From assembly GCA_018894105.1 (NCBI GenBank), contig CM032126.1, positions 4,863,001 through 4,927,000 of the forward strand: a stretch of 64,000 bases of DNA. The letters run 5' to 3'. The DNA comes from Jacaranda mimosifolia (lineage: Eukaryota; Streptophyta; Magnoliopsida; Lamiales; Bignoniaceae). A model generated the notes under the pieces. The model saw nothing but the letters and a program-made list of their open reading frames with translations. It had not been told where the DNA came from and searched no databases. A program made the translations under genes and the position numbers. Positions 34,291 to 46,849 of this stretch are shown in pieces (the stretch's first letter is position 1; each line of letters opens with the position of its first letter).

Positions 34291-34589
34291 AGTAACAAGG
34301 TGCAGTGCTCTTTTCTTATTTTATTTCATTTTTCTGATTGAAATAATTTTATACAACGGTCTTTATGAAGTAAAACAAGACTCACCTTTAGAATGTAAAA
34401 ATATACTATTTTCTAGTGATGTTATCATTTTCTTGTTGAGGTTCATAACCATGTCTTCAGTGAGCTGATTGAATTTAGAGATGGGATAATTTATTCATTT
34501 TTCTATGCACTATCAAGTTTGACATTGAATGTATCAAAGCTATGAATGAATTAAGATTATATTTACTAGAACAATGAATAGTACACTAA

Positions 34590-34821
34590 GGGCAAGTTTG
34601 GTTAGATTTTAAATTTATCTCATGATTAGTTATCTCATGAGAATGTGGGATAATTTATCCCATGGGTGAGGGTGGGATTAATAATACCACATGTTATGTT
34701 TATATATACGGGGACAATGATAAATCACGGGCCTGTGTGTATACAATCCCACAAATCAAACATTATATTGAAAAGGATTATTTTTTCTAATCCCATGTAA
34801 TCCCACCAACCAAACTTGCTC
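34590..34821. mobile_element. PIF/Harbinger (Tourist-like) MITE, 232 bp
   Basis: Inverted ends GGGCAAGTTTGGTT and AACCAAACTTGCTC differ at one base, and TAA is duplicated immediately outside them (34587-34589 and 34822-34824). A 3-bp TAA duplication with GGG/GAG...TTTGGTT ends is typical of PIF/Harbinger MITEs. Internal GTGGGATTA/TAATCCCAC motifs extend the fold-back. Confidence 0.85.
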
Positions 34822-34824
34822 TAA

Positions 34825-35380
34825 GGGTATAATTGTCCAATAATTTAAATTAAATAATATCTTAAAAATAAAGGGGTATAATGATCAATTCCTATAGACT
34901 AAAAATCAATTAGTGTGCAAATAACAAAATTTGAAGTGCAAATAACAATACCTTATTGTTATTCCCGAATACTTATGACAAGGGTCTCATTTTTATCAAA
35001 AGATGTTTGAAGGGTGAGGAATGGAGAATATCTTATAAATTATAAATTGTATTACAATTCTTAACTCCTTCAGTATTGGACAAAACTATGTATTATTATT
35101 ATTATTATTATTACCTTGAAAATTTTCACCTTTTTTTCAATTTTATACAATCTTATTTTCAACAAAATCAATAAATTTAATTGAGTGGCTTTTGACTCAA
35201 CAGCATAAATATCACACATTATGCCTCACACATAAAGTGTGAGAGAGAAATTCGGACCTAACTGACAATTGAATGTGTGTGCATAAATAAAAAAAATGAA
35301 TAAGCTTTCCCCACATATATTGTATGCATTGCCCTCACTGACACCGAAAGTGACATTGTCACTTACTGTGGAGTAAGTAG
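34825..35380. other. BTB gene distal upstream DNA
   Basis: It has an (ATT)n run at about 35092-35113 and no recognised gene. The promoter-like motifs start after 35385. Confidence 0.4.
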
Positions 35381-35384
35381 CCTG

Positions 35385-35465
35385 GACAGCTGGCCCATTT
35401 CTATGATCCAATGAATGGCCCATTAAGGTTTATCGCGTGGTCCAAATAATATGCTAGGCCCGTCC
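35385..35465 (+). promoter_or_regulatory. Site II-type promoter block of the BTB gene
   Basis: GGCCCATT occurs twice (about 35392 and 35417) and TAGGCCCG once (about 35456) within 80 bases. GGCCCA/TGGGCC 'site II' motifs cluster just upstream of transcription starts of widely expressed plant genes. A GA-rich stretch from about 35500 looks like the start of a leader, and the BTB coding exons follow downstream on the same strand. Confidence 0.45.
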
Positions 35466-36710
35466 AGTAATCTGCTGATTGTATCCCCAGCTCTGTAACC
35501 ACCATGGAAAGAAGAGGAAATCCCACACAGCAGAAACAGATAAAAACAAGGTGTGCATCTAAAAATTTCACTTTGATGTGCTCATGTAATAGAAATTATT
35601 TGTTGTCAATCCCACGAGGTTGTATACGTGCAAAAGTGCTTCATGTGGCGGCTTTCTCATCCTTTCATTAACTGAAAAAGAAAAACCTCACAATTTTTGA
35701 ATGCTTGTCTTTCTTGTTCAGTTGTTCTATTGTTCCTTCTCATATTTTTGCAGCTTCCCGTGCTCATATTTGCCAATTTATTAATGGGTCTTTTAAGGAA
35801 TAAGGCTCCAAGAAAGTGGAGGATACGGGTTCTCAAAAAGTGGATTTTACCGCTTTCCTATCATTTTTTATTTTAGGTTTGTTTTGAAAGACTTACCCAA
35901 ATTGTTAGTTCACTTTGTTCACTTCCTCATTATGCTAGATGGTTGTCTTTAAATTTTGGAGCCCATGGTTTTCCTTAATGTTTTGGCTAGTCAATGCTGC
36001 CGAGCAATGTTTATTCTTTGATTTCTTGTCTTTGTGGGATTGTTCAATGGATTCATGGACTTAATCCTGCAGTCTTTTTCTTTATTTTTTAATTTGGAGT
36101 TGCTAAAAGTCTGAGATTATGAACTGTTCGATATATGATATCTAGTTGCTTTAATTTGAGTTATGGCTGTAATAATATAAGCTGATGTGTGTTGAACGGG
36201 TCTTTTATATTTTTGCCCTATTGTCATATAACATGATTTATGCCATGGCTTACTTTAACTATTATTGACTTGCTTTTTGTTTGTGCCTGTCTAAATTTAT
36301 GTATTACAAGTATATATGTTTGGATTGTATGTGTGGTCAAAATAGTTGTTGCCGGCTGCAAATTATAATTGAATCACCTGGATATTGTTTTACGCATTTA
36401 TAACATTAGTTTTTATCGTTGGTCTTGGATATTCCCAAGCATTACTCAACTAAAGGTCTGGTTTTTTAATTGCATCCTGATGAAGAGGGAGTTGGAATAT
36501 ATTTTGTTTATGTAGTTGCAGATACATTGAACAACGGAACTTGTGGAAATCATGATAGCCTTAGGTTTAGCTTTTGCAACGCTCTTAGTCAGCTGTGAAT
36601 AATCTGAACTATGAAGGAGACTTGAGGAGCAATTTCCTGGTTAATCAATCTCAAAGGAAGTTATTTCTTGTTATTTGTGTATATTAGGCTACTTATCTCG
36701 CAGTCAATGC

Positions 36711-36950
36711 TGGGGGGGTGGCTAAGAGGGGCAACCGCCCTCCCCTCAAAATTTTGAAATTTGATTTTTTTATATTGAAAATCTTAAAATATTATAATTT
36801 TGTCATCCCTCAAATTATAAAATGGCCCTTCGTTTTATTGAGAATATATATTTCGCCATTGTTCTTCTTTGTCATTTCAAATTTATAAAATATTATTTTT
36901 TGATAATTCAATTTCAACCCCTGTAATAAAAATTTCTGGCTCCGCCCCTA
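36711..36950. mobile_element. MITE remnant in the BTB leader intron
   Basis: The left end is GGGGGGTGGCTAAGAGGGG and the right end TTTCTGGCTCCGCCCCT, an imperfect inverted pair of the GGGGCGGAGCCAGAA type common in plant hAT MITEs. The interior has CAACCGCCC/GGGTTG motifs. No target duplication is visible. Confidence 0.5.
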
Positions 36951-37298
36951 ATCTCATCATCAAATAAGAAGACAATGGGATTAGGAGGATGGTGAAAAAT
37001 GCTAACAAATTAGGGTAGGAAATGAATCTTATTTCTGAGTAACGAGGTAAATTTCTGAAATGAATGCCACGCGAGATAGGGGTGAGGATGGGGGTTTTGA
37101 CGATCACAAAATAGTTACAAGTTAAGATTTCTGTATTTTGATAATGTCAAGTGCAATTACAACCTGTTTGTGCTATTTCAATTGCAAAAAAAAATTTGTA
37201 CTCAATGACCACTGATCAGTTTTATCTGTTTTTCCTTGTTTGGTTACAGGTACAACAATGCTTAAAATCTATAACAGTTAGTGCCTCATAACTAGTTG

Positions 37299-38975
37299 AT
37301 GGAATTATCTGTGAGTTCTCTTACTTGGTTGGATTTCTAGAAATTATGCCTCCTAAACAACTGTGGTTAATTTATATGCAAAGTATGAGGATGTGCTGGA
37401 TGATGTATTTTTCTAGCATGCTGTTGATGAAACTAACTCCCTTTAGGTACAACCCGACTGAAGAATTTTAAATGTATTTTTTGATTGTCGGTGTTGGTGC
37501 TTACCGTGCTATTACTTGTGCTTTTGTCTTACCTCCATATAATCATCCATTCGGAACCTTCCTATGGTTTATAATATCCAAAACTTTGGCTCTTCTTCCA
37601 TTTTACTCGAATCTGCTGAAAACATATTGACAATCCTTTCTGTGGTTTTTTCTGTTATTCCTTTTAGCATAATGAATCAAGGACCCCAAGCAGGATTGAT
37701 GACAGATCTACTAGTGATGTTGTTGTAAGGATTAGAACACAGGACGGCCGTGATGATTGGATTTACTGTCATTCGCATATTCTTGTAAAGAAAAGCAAGT
37801 ATTTTGCTGACCGGCTTTCTGATAATTGGCCGACATGTCAGATTCTTGACTCGCGTAACTGTGTTGAGGTTTATTGCGAAGAATGTGACTTTGACCATCA
37901 CATTACTGTTCTCAGACTCTTTTATGCCACCTCAGATGTGACCGTGACCGACTTATGTAGTGTTAAAAATGCTCTTGGCATATTGCGAGTGGCTGTTGAA
38001 CTTGGATGCCCTCAAATTGTTTCTGCCTGTGTAGGCTATTTGGAAGCAGTCCCTTGGGAAGAATCCGAGGAAGAAGAAATTTTGAAAATTATACCAGGAA
38101 TGGGATCGCAAGCAGAACCTATACTTGCTCGTCTCCAGCCAGTCAATCATTTGGCAGTAGTTAAGGTTTTTCTATCAGCCATCAGATTCGCCACATCATC
38201 ACCCCCATCTTCAATGAATGATCTGAAAACCTCGGCTCAAGAACAGCTTGAATATATGCTGACTGAGGACGATGATGCTCCATTATTAACTGCTGCTGAT
38301 GAGATCAAATTGGAAGCAAGGCAATGTATCAACATATTATTATCAAGATTCATGAATCTTGTGGATTCTTTGCTTGGTGATCTCCATGAGTCAGTTGCTG
38401 ATGCAGCGAAGATGGAGTCATTCCAGGCCTATTTAACTGACTTATCATGGGCTTCTCAAATAGTTACAAAGTTGGAAACCTCGAGTGATTTTGTTTACAC
38501 CTGGGTGGAGACATCATTAAATATAGTGAAAGTTGCTGAGCAGGCATGTCCAGAAAGTTCATTAACTGGGATAAAGCTGAAAGTTCTTGAGGTGGCTGCT
38601 AAAGTCCTAGAAGCTATCAGTTATGGAACTGTTGTTTTGCCTCCCATAAAACGTCTTCACATGGTTAGAGTCTGGCTTCCATATGTAAGATTAGTGAAGT
38701 CTTCAGTTGACTCTGCCACATCTGATGATGAAAATGATCTAATGTTGAAATCTGATGGCGAGCTATGGCAATCCCTGGAATCAGCGTTTGTTTCAATGAT
38801 TCTCACTTTGCCATCTGCAGACCAAGCAGAAATTCTAACGGAGTGGTTAGAAAATAAACAAATTCGATATCCGGACCTGACAGAGGCATTTGAAGTGTGG
38901 TGTTACAGGTCCAAAGTTGCCAAGCGAAGGCTGGCTTTGCTGGATGGAAACAATCAGACTACTAACAAAGTATGA
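37299..38975 (+). CDS. BTB/POZ domain protein, At3g05675-like (two coding exons)
   Basis: The long exon 37668-38975 is open from its first codon, after a TTTTAG acceptor at 37667, and encodes DDRSTSDVVVRIR, HSHILVKKSKYFADRL, NWPTCQILDSRNCVEVY and LRLFYATSDV, a BTB/POZ fold (residues about 18-130). A conserved helical region including VPWEESEEEEI, ARLQPV and TSSPPSSMNDLKTSAQEQLEYML follows. An ATG at 37299 followed by three codons and GTGAGT at 37311 gives a phase-0 micro-exon, for a total of 439 residues, close to the ~440 of the Arabidopsis protein. Proteins of this kind are thought to be substrate adaptors for cullin-3 ubiquitin ligases. The exon-1 choice is inferred; the second exon is certain. 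Leader exons probably extend back to about 35.5 kb. Confidence 0.85.
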
Positions 38976-40780
38976 ATTCTTCACTTGTTACTTTTGAGCC
39001 TATCCATAAGAACATATACTGTCAACTAACAAGAAAGCGAAGTACTATATCATCCTAGATTGAAGCCTTGCTTAGTTTGGAAAATGTCTTGCTAGTTTGA
39101 GAATCATGTAGATATGTTGTATCTTATATAATTTTTGGGTTGTCATAGCTTCAGTGCTTTAGTTCTAAAATTTGTATATTCTTTCGTGCTTTATCTTGCT
39201 CATTTTGACAATTTTTGTCAGCCATTATTCTGGCCCATCTGTGAATTCTAGTGATGCAGTGATCACGTGCTCTGCTTCGACTGCAGCTTGACACTTATTG
39301 ATGTAATTTAAATCATAGCTTTTGAATGATATTTGACTTGGTGTGAATTTCTTGCCTTAATGGCAACCACCAATGTCCTACATTTTATGTTGATACATGA
39401 AATTTCTGTACGTGTAGCTGGTTTTCTCTTTCTTTAAAAAGAAACTAGATCTTAATTATGTATAGAAGGGAATTCCATAACCTTAATGAAAAATAAGAGA
39501 AACAACTAATCTGCTTGGCTAGTGTTCCATAGAGAAAAGAACAGGCAAGCTTCAAAGTAAAATATATATATATACACACATATATATAATGTGATGAAAT
39601 TGATCTGTAGTAGGATGGTTTTTTCGTACTTATTGATGCAGAAGTTTCTACTTCATAGTGCTGCTTAGGTGGGTGTCCTTTTCCCGGGGTTCCTTTATCC
39701 TTAGCAAACATATATAACATTCAACACCCCTTGACATCAACTTGTTAGTTTCCTGTTCTCTTTCACTCCTCAATCATTTTTTGTGACAATTGAGGTGTAA
39801 CATCTAAGAATAATTCTCTCTGAAAGAAAAAACCATTCCCCAACTACTCCACCCCCTACCTTCAAAAAAAAAAGGGAGTTGCCTAACATTCAGTACATTA
39901 ATAAAGCAAAACCTGAAGAAAAAAAGCTGATAATTTACAACATACAGTAAGAATTCATGAATAAGGACACTGTCTCTATCAGTAGCATCACCCTCAGCCT
40001 ATTAGAAGCCAGAATAGAAGTCCAGGATAAGGGTCTTCTTATCACTCTTGGTGGTCCATGGCAACTAATGATCACTATGTATGTATCAAATCAGTAATCA
40101 TTCTTTTTAGTACTGTATTTCATATAGAAAAGTAACTGCCCTTTTAGTCTATTGCTATTTGTCAATAGATCAAATTATAAAGCAATATGAGGATTTGAGC
40201 TCTCATGTTTTGTCTTATGCATGTGGACTATGTTCCATTGGCAGTTTCTTTTCCTTATCTTGCCCAGACAAGACATGAAAAAGAACCCCTTTTCCATTAT
40301 ACTTTCCCTTGAATTTCATATAAGTTTCCACCTACATCTAATCACCCTGGGGCCTTCCCTTCAATTTATTATGGTATATCTACTCATTATTTGATTCCAA
40401 TCCTGTTGATGGTAGCATTCAAAATAGTAGGGGCCTAGTAGACTGCAAGAAATCAAAATCAAGATATGCAGCAAGAAGATGACTAATAGGCCACCAGAAA
40501 GTTTTTAGAAGCATAAACTTGCTCAGCTCTGTCTGCTTAACAGGGATAAACAGACTCAGAATATCAAATCATTTTGCAACGTTTATATATAACCTACAAT
40601 CTTGATCTGATCAACTGTCAATGTCAGATCTAAATATCACTCTTTATTCTTCTATACCACCCAAAGTAGCTAATTTTTACACATTCATTTATGACAATCA
40701 TCTCTCTATCTGCATAAGCAAAATCAATATACAATCCCCAACCATATACTCTGAAAACTAAGCTGTCTACAAGAATTGAA
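38976..40780. other. Region between convergent genes
   Basis: It holds the BTB 3' UTR and probably the far 3' flank of the BELL gene. There is a short (AT)n/(AC)n patch at about 39562-39589. No further gene is seen, and the 91-codon frame at 39445-39720 has no family resemblance. Confidence 0.45.
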
Positions 40781-40887
40781 ATGGTTCTCCTGAAATGTGT
40801 ATATATATATATATATATATGTAACTATAGTATCTACTTTTCTTTCATTCCTTCCACTCTCATGCAATCCCCTCTTCCTAGTAATAA

Positions 40888-40922
40888 AAGGAAAAGGAGA
40901 GAGAATAGTAAAGAGGACCCTA
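40888..40922 (-). promoter_or_regulatory. Pyrimidine-rich tract in the BELL 3' UTR
   Basis: In the transcript sense this reads as runs such as CTCTCTCCTTTTCC, about 75-110 bases after the stop codon. CU-rich motifs in the UTRs of potato BEL5 bind polypyrimidine-tract-binding proteins and promote long-distance mRNA movement. Whether this tract does the same is inference. Confidence 0.3.
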
Positions 40923-40996
40923 AATGTATCTTCTTGGCAAAACCTGTTTTTGCCTATCTGTCAGTCTTCACCCTTTGCTCTAATCAAACTTATCAG

Positions 40997-43367
40997 TTAA
41001 GTTACAAACTGCGCAGCGAACCTCTTGGGGTTCTGAATGTTGATATCTTCATACACACTGGTTGACTGAGTAGACATCGTCGTAGGAGTATTCATGCCAC
41101 TGAATTCATTTGAAACTTCACCAATTTCATCCCCTCTTCCTAGTTGTATGTTTTGATTTGGCAGAAAGGCTTGGTGGGCACCAGAAATGGAGAGGTTTTC
41201 ACAGTGTGGGAGGCCAAGAGTGAGAGAAACACCATTCCCTGAATATGATGCTTGATACTGCTCAGCTCCAAACCTCCCAAGCTCCACTATTGGATATGAT
41301 GAGCCAAATCCTCCAATTGTGGGTGCCCCCATAAGTGTGAACCCATCTCTAATCTGCCTCTCATTGCCAAATTTCATCGACAGTTGCTCATTGTCCATGT
41401 TAGTCGGTTTTGATTCCATGTTCATTGATGGGATGCACTGTTTCTTTGGACTCCCTTGAGTATTTGTTTCCATTTCTGATAATCCAATGAGGTTGAAACC
41501 TGCATTGTTCCTCATGGTTGTTGCTCCACCTGGGGGTGTTGAACTGGTGGACATGGAGAGGTTGTCTTGTTTCATGATGAAACTCTTGTCCTGACTCTTG
41601 ATTCCTAGGCCCTTTGCTTGTGGAGCAGTGGATTTTAAGGTTGAAACTTTGTTCTGTTCAGTTTTGCTTGTCTTAACCTCTGATCCATTTCCTTCTTTTC
41701 CCTTCATCTCTTCCGTATACATTTCCTCCACCATTGGCTTCCAAAGCCGAACTCGAGCATTGATGAACCAATTAGACACCTGAATTTATTAGATTAGAAC
41801 TCAATTTCAGGACTCTGCTTGGGTATTTGAAAATTCAACGAGGAAACAATCTATATTACCTGACTTCTGGTAAGTCCTGTCTGTTTAGCAAGCATGAGCT
41901 TGTCCGAATCCTTGGGATAACTGTGAAATCAAGAATCACAACTCTTAAAAATCTTTAAAAACTCAAGCCTGACCGATTAGATATCTTGAAAGAACTTACG
42001 GGTGGAGAAAATGTTCAAACAGCCAAGCCCGAAGGACAGAAACAGCTCGCTCGGGCAATCCTCTCTGGGGTCTCCAAGCATTGTGCTGGATCATTCCCAA
42101 CTGCTGTAAAGCTCTCTGCTGTCGAATCTGATTATCAACGTATTTGAGGCCCGACCCCTCAATTTTCCCTCCGGAACTGTCTTCTTCTCCTAAGCTTATG
42201 CTTGCAACCCGGATTTGGCCCAAGATTGCATCTTTCAGGCACCGGAACTGCTTTGAGATCGTTTGCAAAGCCAGAGAAGTGTAAGTTTTAGCAGAACCAA
42301 TTCCGGCTACTTGTTCAAAGAAAGATATTACAATCTGCATCTGGTGGTGGTACTGCTTGTACTTCTGCTCAACCTGCAGATCGTAGATTCAGACTGTAAA
42401 AATAAGACCGAGTGAAAAGAACACTTGCAAAGATCTGACACAAGCCAGCTGATGGAGACCCTACTCATTCTATGCCTACTCTCGAGAAAAACCAGAATTC
42501 CAAAACTGAAAAACTGTACTTTTTAAGCTTGATGTTGGAAGTTTCCAGTTACAAAATCAAAACTGTGTCAGAAGTATCATTAAACTTGTCATTTTTCAGA
42601 CATAGAATTCACACATTAAGACAGCTGACAGCCGGGCTTACCTCATCAAGCATGTTCACAAGCTTTGCTTTCTTCATCTGAATTTCCTGTCTCTCTGCTG
42701 TAGTGAGCTCAGCCTCACGTTTAGGAATCCCCTCTCCTCCACTTTGTCCATCACCACTGGGGACGCTGACCGCTGCCCCGCAAGACTCTCCGATATTCTT
42801 GGGCTGTCTATTATCCCTCGGAACTGATTCAGCAGCATTCTTTAGTCCTACATTAACAACTTCGTCGAGGAGCTCCTGTGCTGCCTTAAGATACTTGGAA
42901 CTCAACAGCACATTCACACTGTTGGAAGTCCCGGAAGCCGACGAAGGCGATCCCCTGGAAACCCTAACATCCTCTACACCAGGAAGTGAGGCAGCCGTCA
43001 CCAGAGGCTGAGACGGGGCCTCCTGTTCCGGCGTGAAAGACCCGTGGTATCCTGTAGATTGCTGAGAAGAAAGGCTCAAGGAGAGTCCCTGAGCGCGTGT
43101 AACTTCACGCGCTGATCCAATGTCGACTGCCGGGCTATAGAGATGGTATTGGGCGTGTGGTAAGAAGCCGTGGAGCCCCGAGACATCTTGAGCGGATGCA
43201 GCGGAGGCTGACGGGAGGGAGTTGAGGAAAACGAAGTTGCTGCCTGGTGGTTGCAGTTGTTGCTGGCTGTCTGAGAATCCAACGTAAGAAGGGTTCATGA
43301 GAATTAAGGTTTGTAAACCATCACAGCCTCCTTGGATGTCTGAATTCCCATGAAAGTACGTCGCCAT
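40997..43367 (-). CDS. BEL1-like homeodomain protein, BLH1-like (four coding exons)
   Basis: Exons are 43367-42642, 42373-42000, 41920-41860 and 41779-40997, all with GT-AG borders, giving 647 residues. Visible in order: an N-terminal GLSLSLS (94-100, ZIBEL-type); the SKY box [18 protein letters not shown] (about 156-173); the BEL domain across exons 1 and 2 ([32 protein letters not shown]); a TALE homeodomain (about 342-403) with the PYP loop and [13 protein letters not shown]; and a second ZIBEL motif VSLTLGL (571-577). The homeodomain is interrupted by two introns flanking a 61-bp exon, the usual BELL layout. BELL proteins heterodimerise with KNOX proteins in the nucleus and control meristem and organ development. 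The [12 protein letters not shown] start resembles BLH1. A leader intron is likely (acceptor near 43407). Confidence 0.94.
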
Positions 43368-43407
43368 CGATTGATCTCCACTTATATTATTGTCCCTTTA
43401 ATCTAAC

Positions 43408-43770
43408 TGAGAAAAGAAACCAAGTTAGGTATCACTTCACATCTGATCCATCTCATTTTTCAGATACACACATAAAGAAAGTATATAAATAACTATGAAT
43501 AAAAGAATCTTTGGGGGTTCAAATCATTTTGGCTGAAGACACAGTAAGATAACTGTTCAAGAAAACTGCTGAGATTGATAAAGAAAATTTCAAAGGATAA
43601 TATAATAAATAATCATTGCCCTGGAAAAAAACTCTCCCACCCACCCAAAATTCCCAGTGAAGGGCTTCTTCAGGCTGAAAAGTGTAAGTGTGAATTGAAT
43701 TCTGATGCTTATGTACTTTTTTTTTTTTTTTATTTAATCCTCTTTTGGTCTGGCTTTTGGGTGAAGTACC
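43408..43770 (-). other. Probable 5' UTR intron of the BELL gene
   Basis: On the minus strand TTTTCTCAG at about 43408 is a good acceptor about 40 bases before the ATG, and CTGCAG followed by GTACTT at about 43770 could be the donor. TATATA on the minus strand near 43953-43959 would place the transcript start around 43925. Leader introns are common in BELL genes. The donor is less certain than the acceptor. Confidence 0.45.
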
Positions 43771-43964
43771 TGCAGAGAATTGAAACTCCAGAGATTTTGA
43801 CCCTCCTTTTTCAAATCATTTGTTGCAGCAGCCCTGCTAAAGAAAATTTGAACTTTTCTTCAGAGTGAGAAAGATGTGGAAATGTGTGCTCTGTGTGTGT
43901 TGGTTAGATGTAAGAATGAAAACGCCATTATCATAAGTGTGTCAGAAGATGCATATATACATAC

Positions 43965-45562
43965 ATACAGACAGCTTAAAAACGAGGAAACGTCCCCTTC
44001 CCACTAAGGATTTTGGAGATAATATTACAACTATAACAACAACATAGAAAGCAAGGAAGATGCATAGAAGAAGAATATGATGTTGATGAATGATAATCTA
44101 TGTGGTTGAGTTAGCTATTTTTCTCCTTTTTATGGGGTGGGGGTGGGGGGTCCTTCTTCATTATTGATTCTCTTTTGTCCTTTTATTTTTCTGTTGTATA
44201 TTTATTTTTGGGGTTTAATCTTGGTACAATTTTGTGGTGGATGAAGAAAGCTTGAAGATAATTGCAATTTAAATGCCAAGAAAGTGCGGGACCAACTACT
44301 ATAACACCTACTCAATGCCCCAAAAGCTTTTTATTTTTATCTCCATACATAAAAAAGGTGTTTATCCAAGAAAAATAATTTGGTATAAAATAGAAGAATA
44401 ATTCAGACTGATTTAGAGTCGTCCAATTAGATCAATACCAAACAGTCTATTTGTATCTTTTTGGTCACAAGATCATATCAAATGATGGGGTTTAGGACCT
44501 AAAACACAATATATAATCAATGAACATTGGGACGATTTCAGCCATAATCCTCTAATGCTTAAGTTAAATACTGAACTATAGGTCAGGCTAATGTAAATAA
44601 GAAAATGATATATATTTAGGGCATTTATAGTAGTGGCATGACGTGGACCTGTTGCCTCATATCATCATGACCTAATGAGATAATGTACGCGAGTAATGGA
44701 TGAACGGTGGAGATTAAAAATTATACACCATGTTGATAATTAAATTTAGTCGACCCATGTTAAAAAAGATGCAAATTTCTAAATTATTTTGCGATTTCAA
44801 TTATCTCTAGAGATAAAATTATCATTTTAACTTAACCCACATAAAACTTAATTTCTTAATTTAATACATGACTATATATTAGGCCTCTATAACTAACCGA
44901 CTTCTTATGCAACGTGATAATTAATTATAAATGTTCAGTAGTTTGTTGGTGCCAGATTTATTCATCACCTAATATGTAGTACTATGAGCACATATTAATT
45001 AAGCAAATGCAAGAAACTTACCGATATAAAGCTTATTTAATTTTTGAAAAACATTAAATTGAGATTAATTTTAGTATCGTATATAACCCATCTTGATGGC
45101 TAGCTGGAACTGCAAGACCCCATCTGCATGTTCATTGGTCAATGACTATATGATCCAAGGGGAATTTGCGGGGTCTAAAAAGGCAAACAACGTTTGGAAA
45201 TACTTGTTTTGTGAAAATTATTCGTCTTTCTTCTTTGAAGTATGCTACAAGTCCTTGACTAAGAAATTTCTAAAGTCGTCCCCTTTTTATATTATCCTAT
45301 TGTAAAGAATTTTCTCGGTACAAGCAATTTAAATGGTGAATTTTTTTGATAGATAGTGAAAAATATGGAGCAAAATCTATAATTAACGACAATCATATTT
45401 TGTTTATATCTCTAAATTTTACATAGTATATAATTTTTTTTTATAATTCACCGCTCAGAACTCTTTAAATTGTATGCGGAGTAAAGAATTTGTATTTGAA
45501 AAAATAAAATTCTGTGTAACAACTCAAAAAATACTTTGAAATGAAATTGTAATGATTTGAAA
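43965..45562. other. BELL promoter-side intergenic DNA
   Basis: Upstream DNA of the BELL gene. A G-run cluster is at 44133-44150. The 70-codon frame at 45093-45305 has no recognisable similarity. Nothing else is supported. Confidence 0.4.
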
Positions 45563-46178
45563 TTCAGTATAACATAAAATCATCCAAATAAGATTTAATT
45601 AATTAATTTAGAATCTTTAACATCAAATCAATCAATTTTAATATGTTTAGTAGTCAATTGATCGGATCAGCAGCATTGTCCTCACACATATACGTGCGAG
45701 ATTGAGAGTTCGAATTTTAATGAATTCTAAATATACGTAAATAAAAGAAAAGCAGATGGATTTAAATATGACCTAAGAAATAAAATCATAATTTTTAAAT
45801 TTTCTTTCTTGGGGTGGGGGATTCTTTCTAACAAAAATTTCAAGTTCATTAACCACCTAAAAAATTTGGTTTCAGTATAACATAAAATCATCCAAATAAG
45901 ATTTAATTAATTAATTTAGAATCTTTAACACCAAATCAATCAATTTTAATATGTTTAGTAGTCAATTGATCGGATCAGCAGCATTGTCCTCACACATATA
46001 CGTGCGAGATTGAGAGTTCAAATTTTAATGAATTCTAAATATACGTAAATAAAAGAAAAGCAGATGGATTTAAATATGACCTAAGAAATAAAATCATAAT
46101 TTTTAAATTTTCTTTCTTGGGGTGGGGGATTCTTTCTAACAAAAATTTCAAGTTCATTAACCACCTAAAAAATTTGGT
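45563..46178 (+). repeat. Recent 308-bp tandem duplication
   Basis: Copy 1 is 45563-45870 and copy 2 is 45871-46178, joined head to tail with no spacer. I find two differences (AACATC/AACACC near 45620, and GTTCGAAT/GTTCAAAT near 45708). Each unit contains one SINE-like segment (about 45652-45750 and 45960-46058) with ATTGATCGGATCAGCAGC and a B-box-like GAGTTCGAA. Confidence 0.93.
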
Positions 46179-46849
46179 TGTGGGTAGTTATTAAATGAGT
46201 GGGGTGGCGTGATCAACTATCATTCTCGGATCATATCAAAATCAAACGTATTTGTTTTCATTTTCTAAGAAACCCCTCATTTCCTAAGATTCTCCCCTAA
46301 AGGCCTACACTATTTATTTTTATTTTATATTTTGATTCTATCCATCCATAAAGCAAAGATCAGCATGACAACATGTTTTACTTCATACTTTTGGAAGCAT
46401 AAATACCTATGCGTGCTTTTGTACCAAAGTACTATATTAATTGTTCTTAAATAGTTGTACGTGTAAAAACCATACTTGATTTTGACAACACCAATTTCAA
46501 CTTTTCACTGTAGTTCCATGCATGATTGTAATTATTATGATGTTAAAGTCAAATAATAATGTTATGTTGAAGCAACTTATTTAAAAACTTCATCAATAAA
46601 TTATACAAAATGAAAAGAAATAATGAATATCTCGACGTGGTCCCTTTTTTTTTTTCCAGAGTGATTGACTTAACCAAAAAGGCAACAACTTCTTCTTTAG
46701 TGAATTTCGAATCCCTCAAAAATATTGAATTAGAAGTAAGGGTATGGTAGAGTTCATTTTGCAAAGTAATTGTAATTCTTGATCAATTTAATTAATTTGT
46801 TGTTTGGTTCAATATTGGATCTAAGTAACTTGTTGTATCTGATGTAGGC
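46179..46849. other. AT-rich intergenic DNA
   Basis: No gene or element boundary is recognised here. Confidence 0.4.

Noticed and set aside
44133..44150. G-run cluster upstream of the BELL gene as a possible G-quadruplex
   Set aside because: Only three separated runs of four or more G are present. A four-tract structure would need to split the last run with no loop, so the case is weak.
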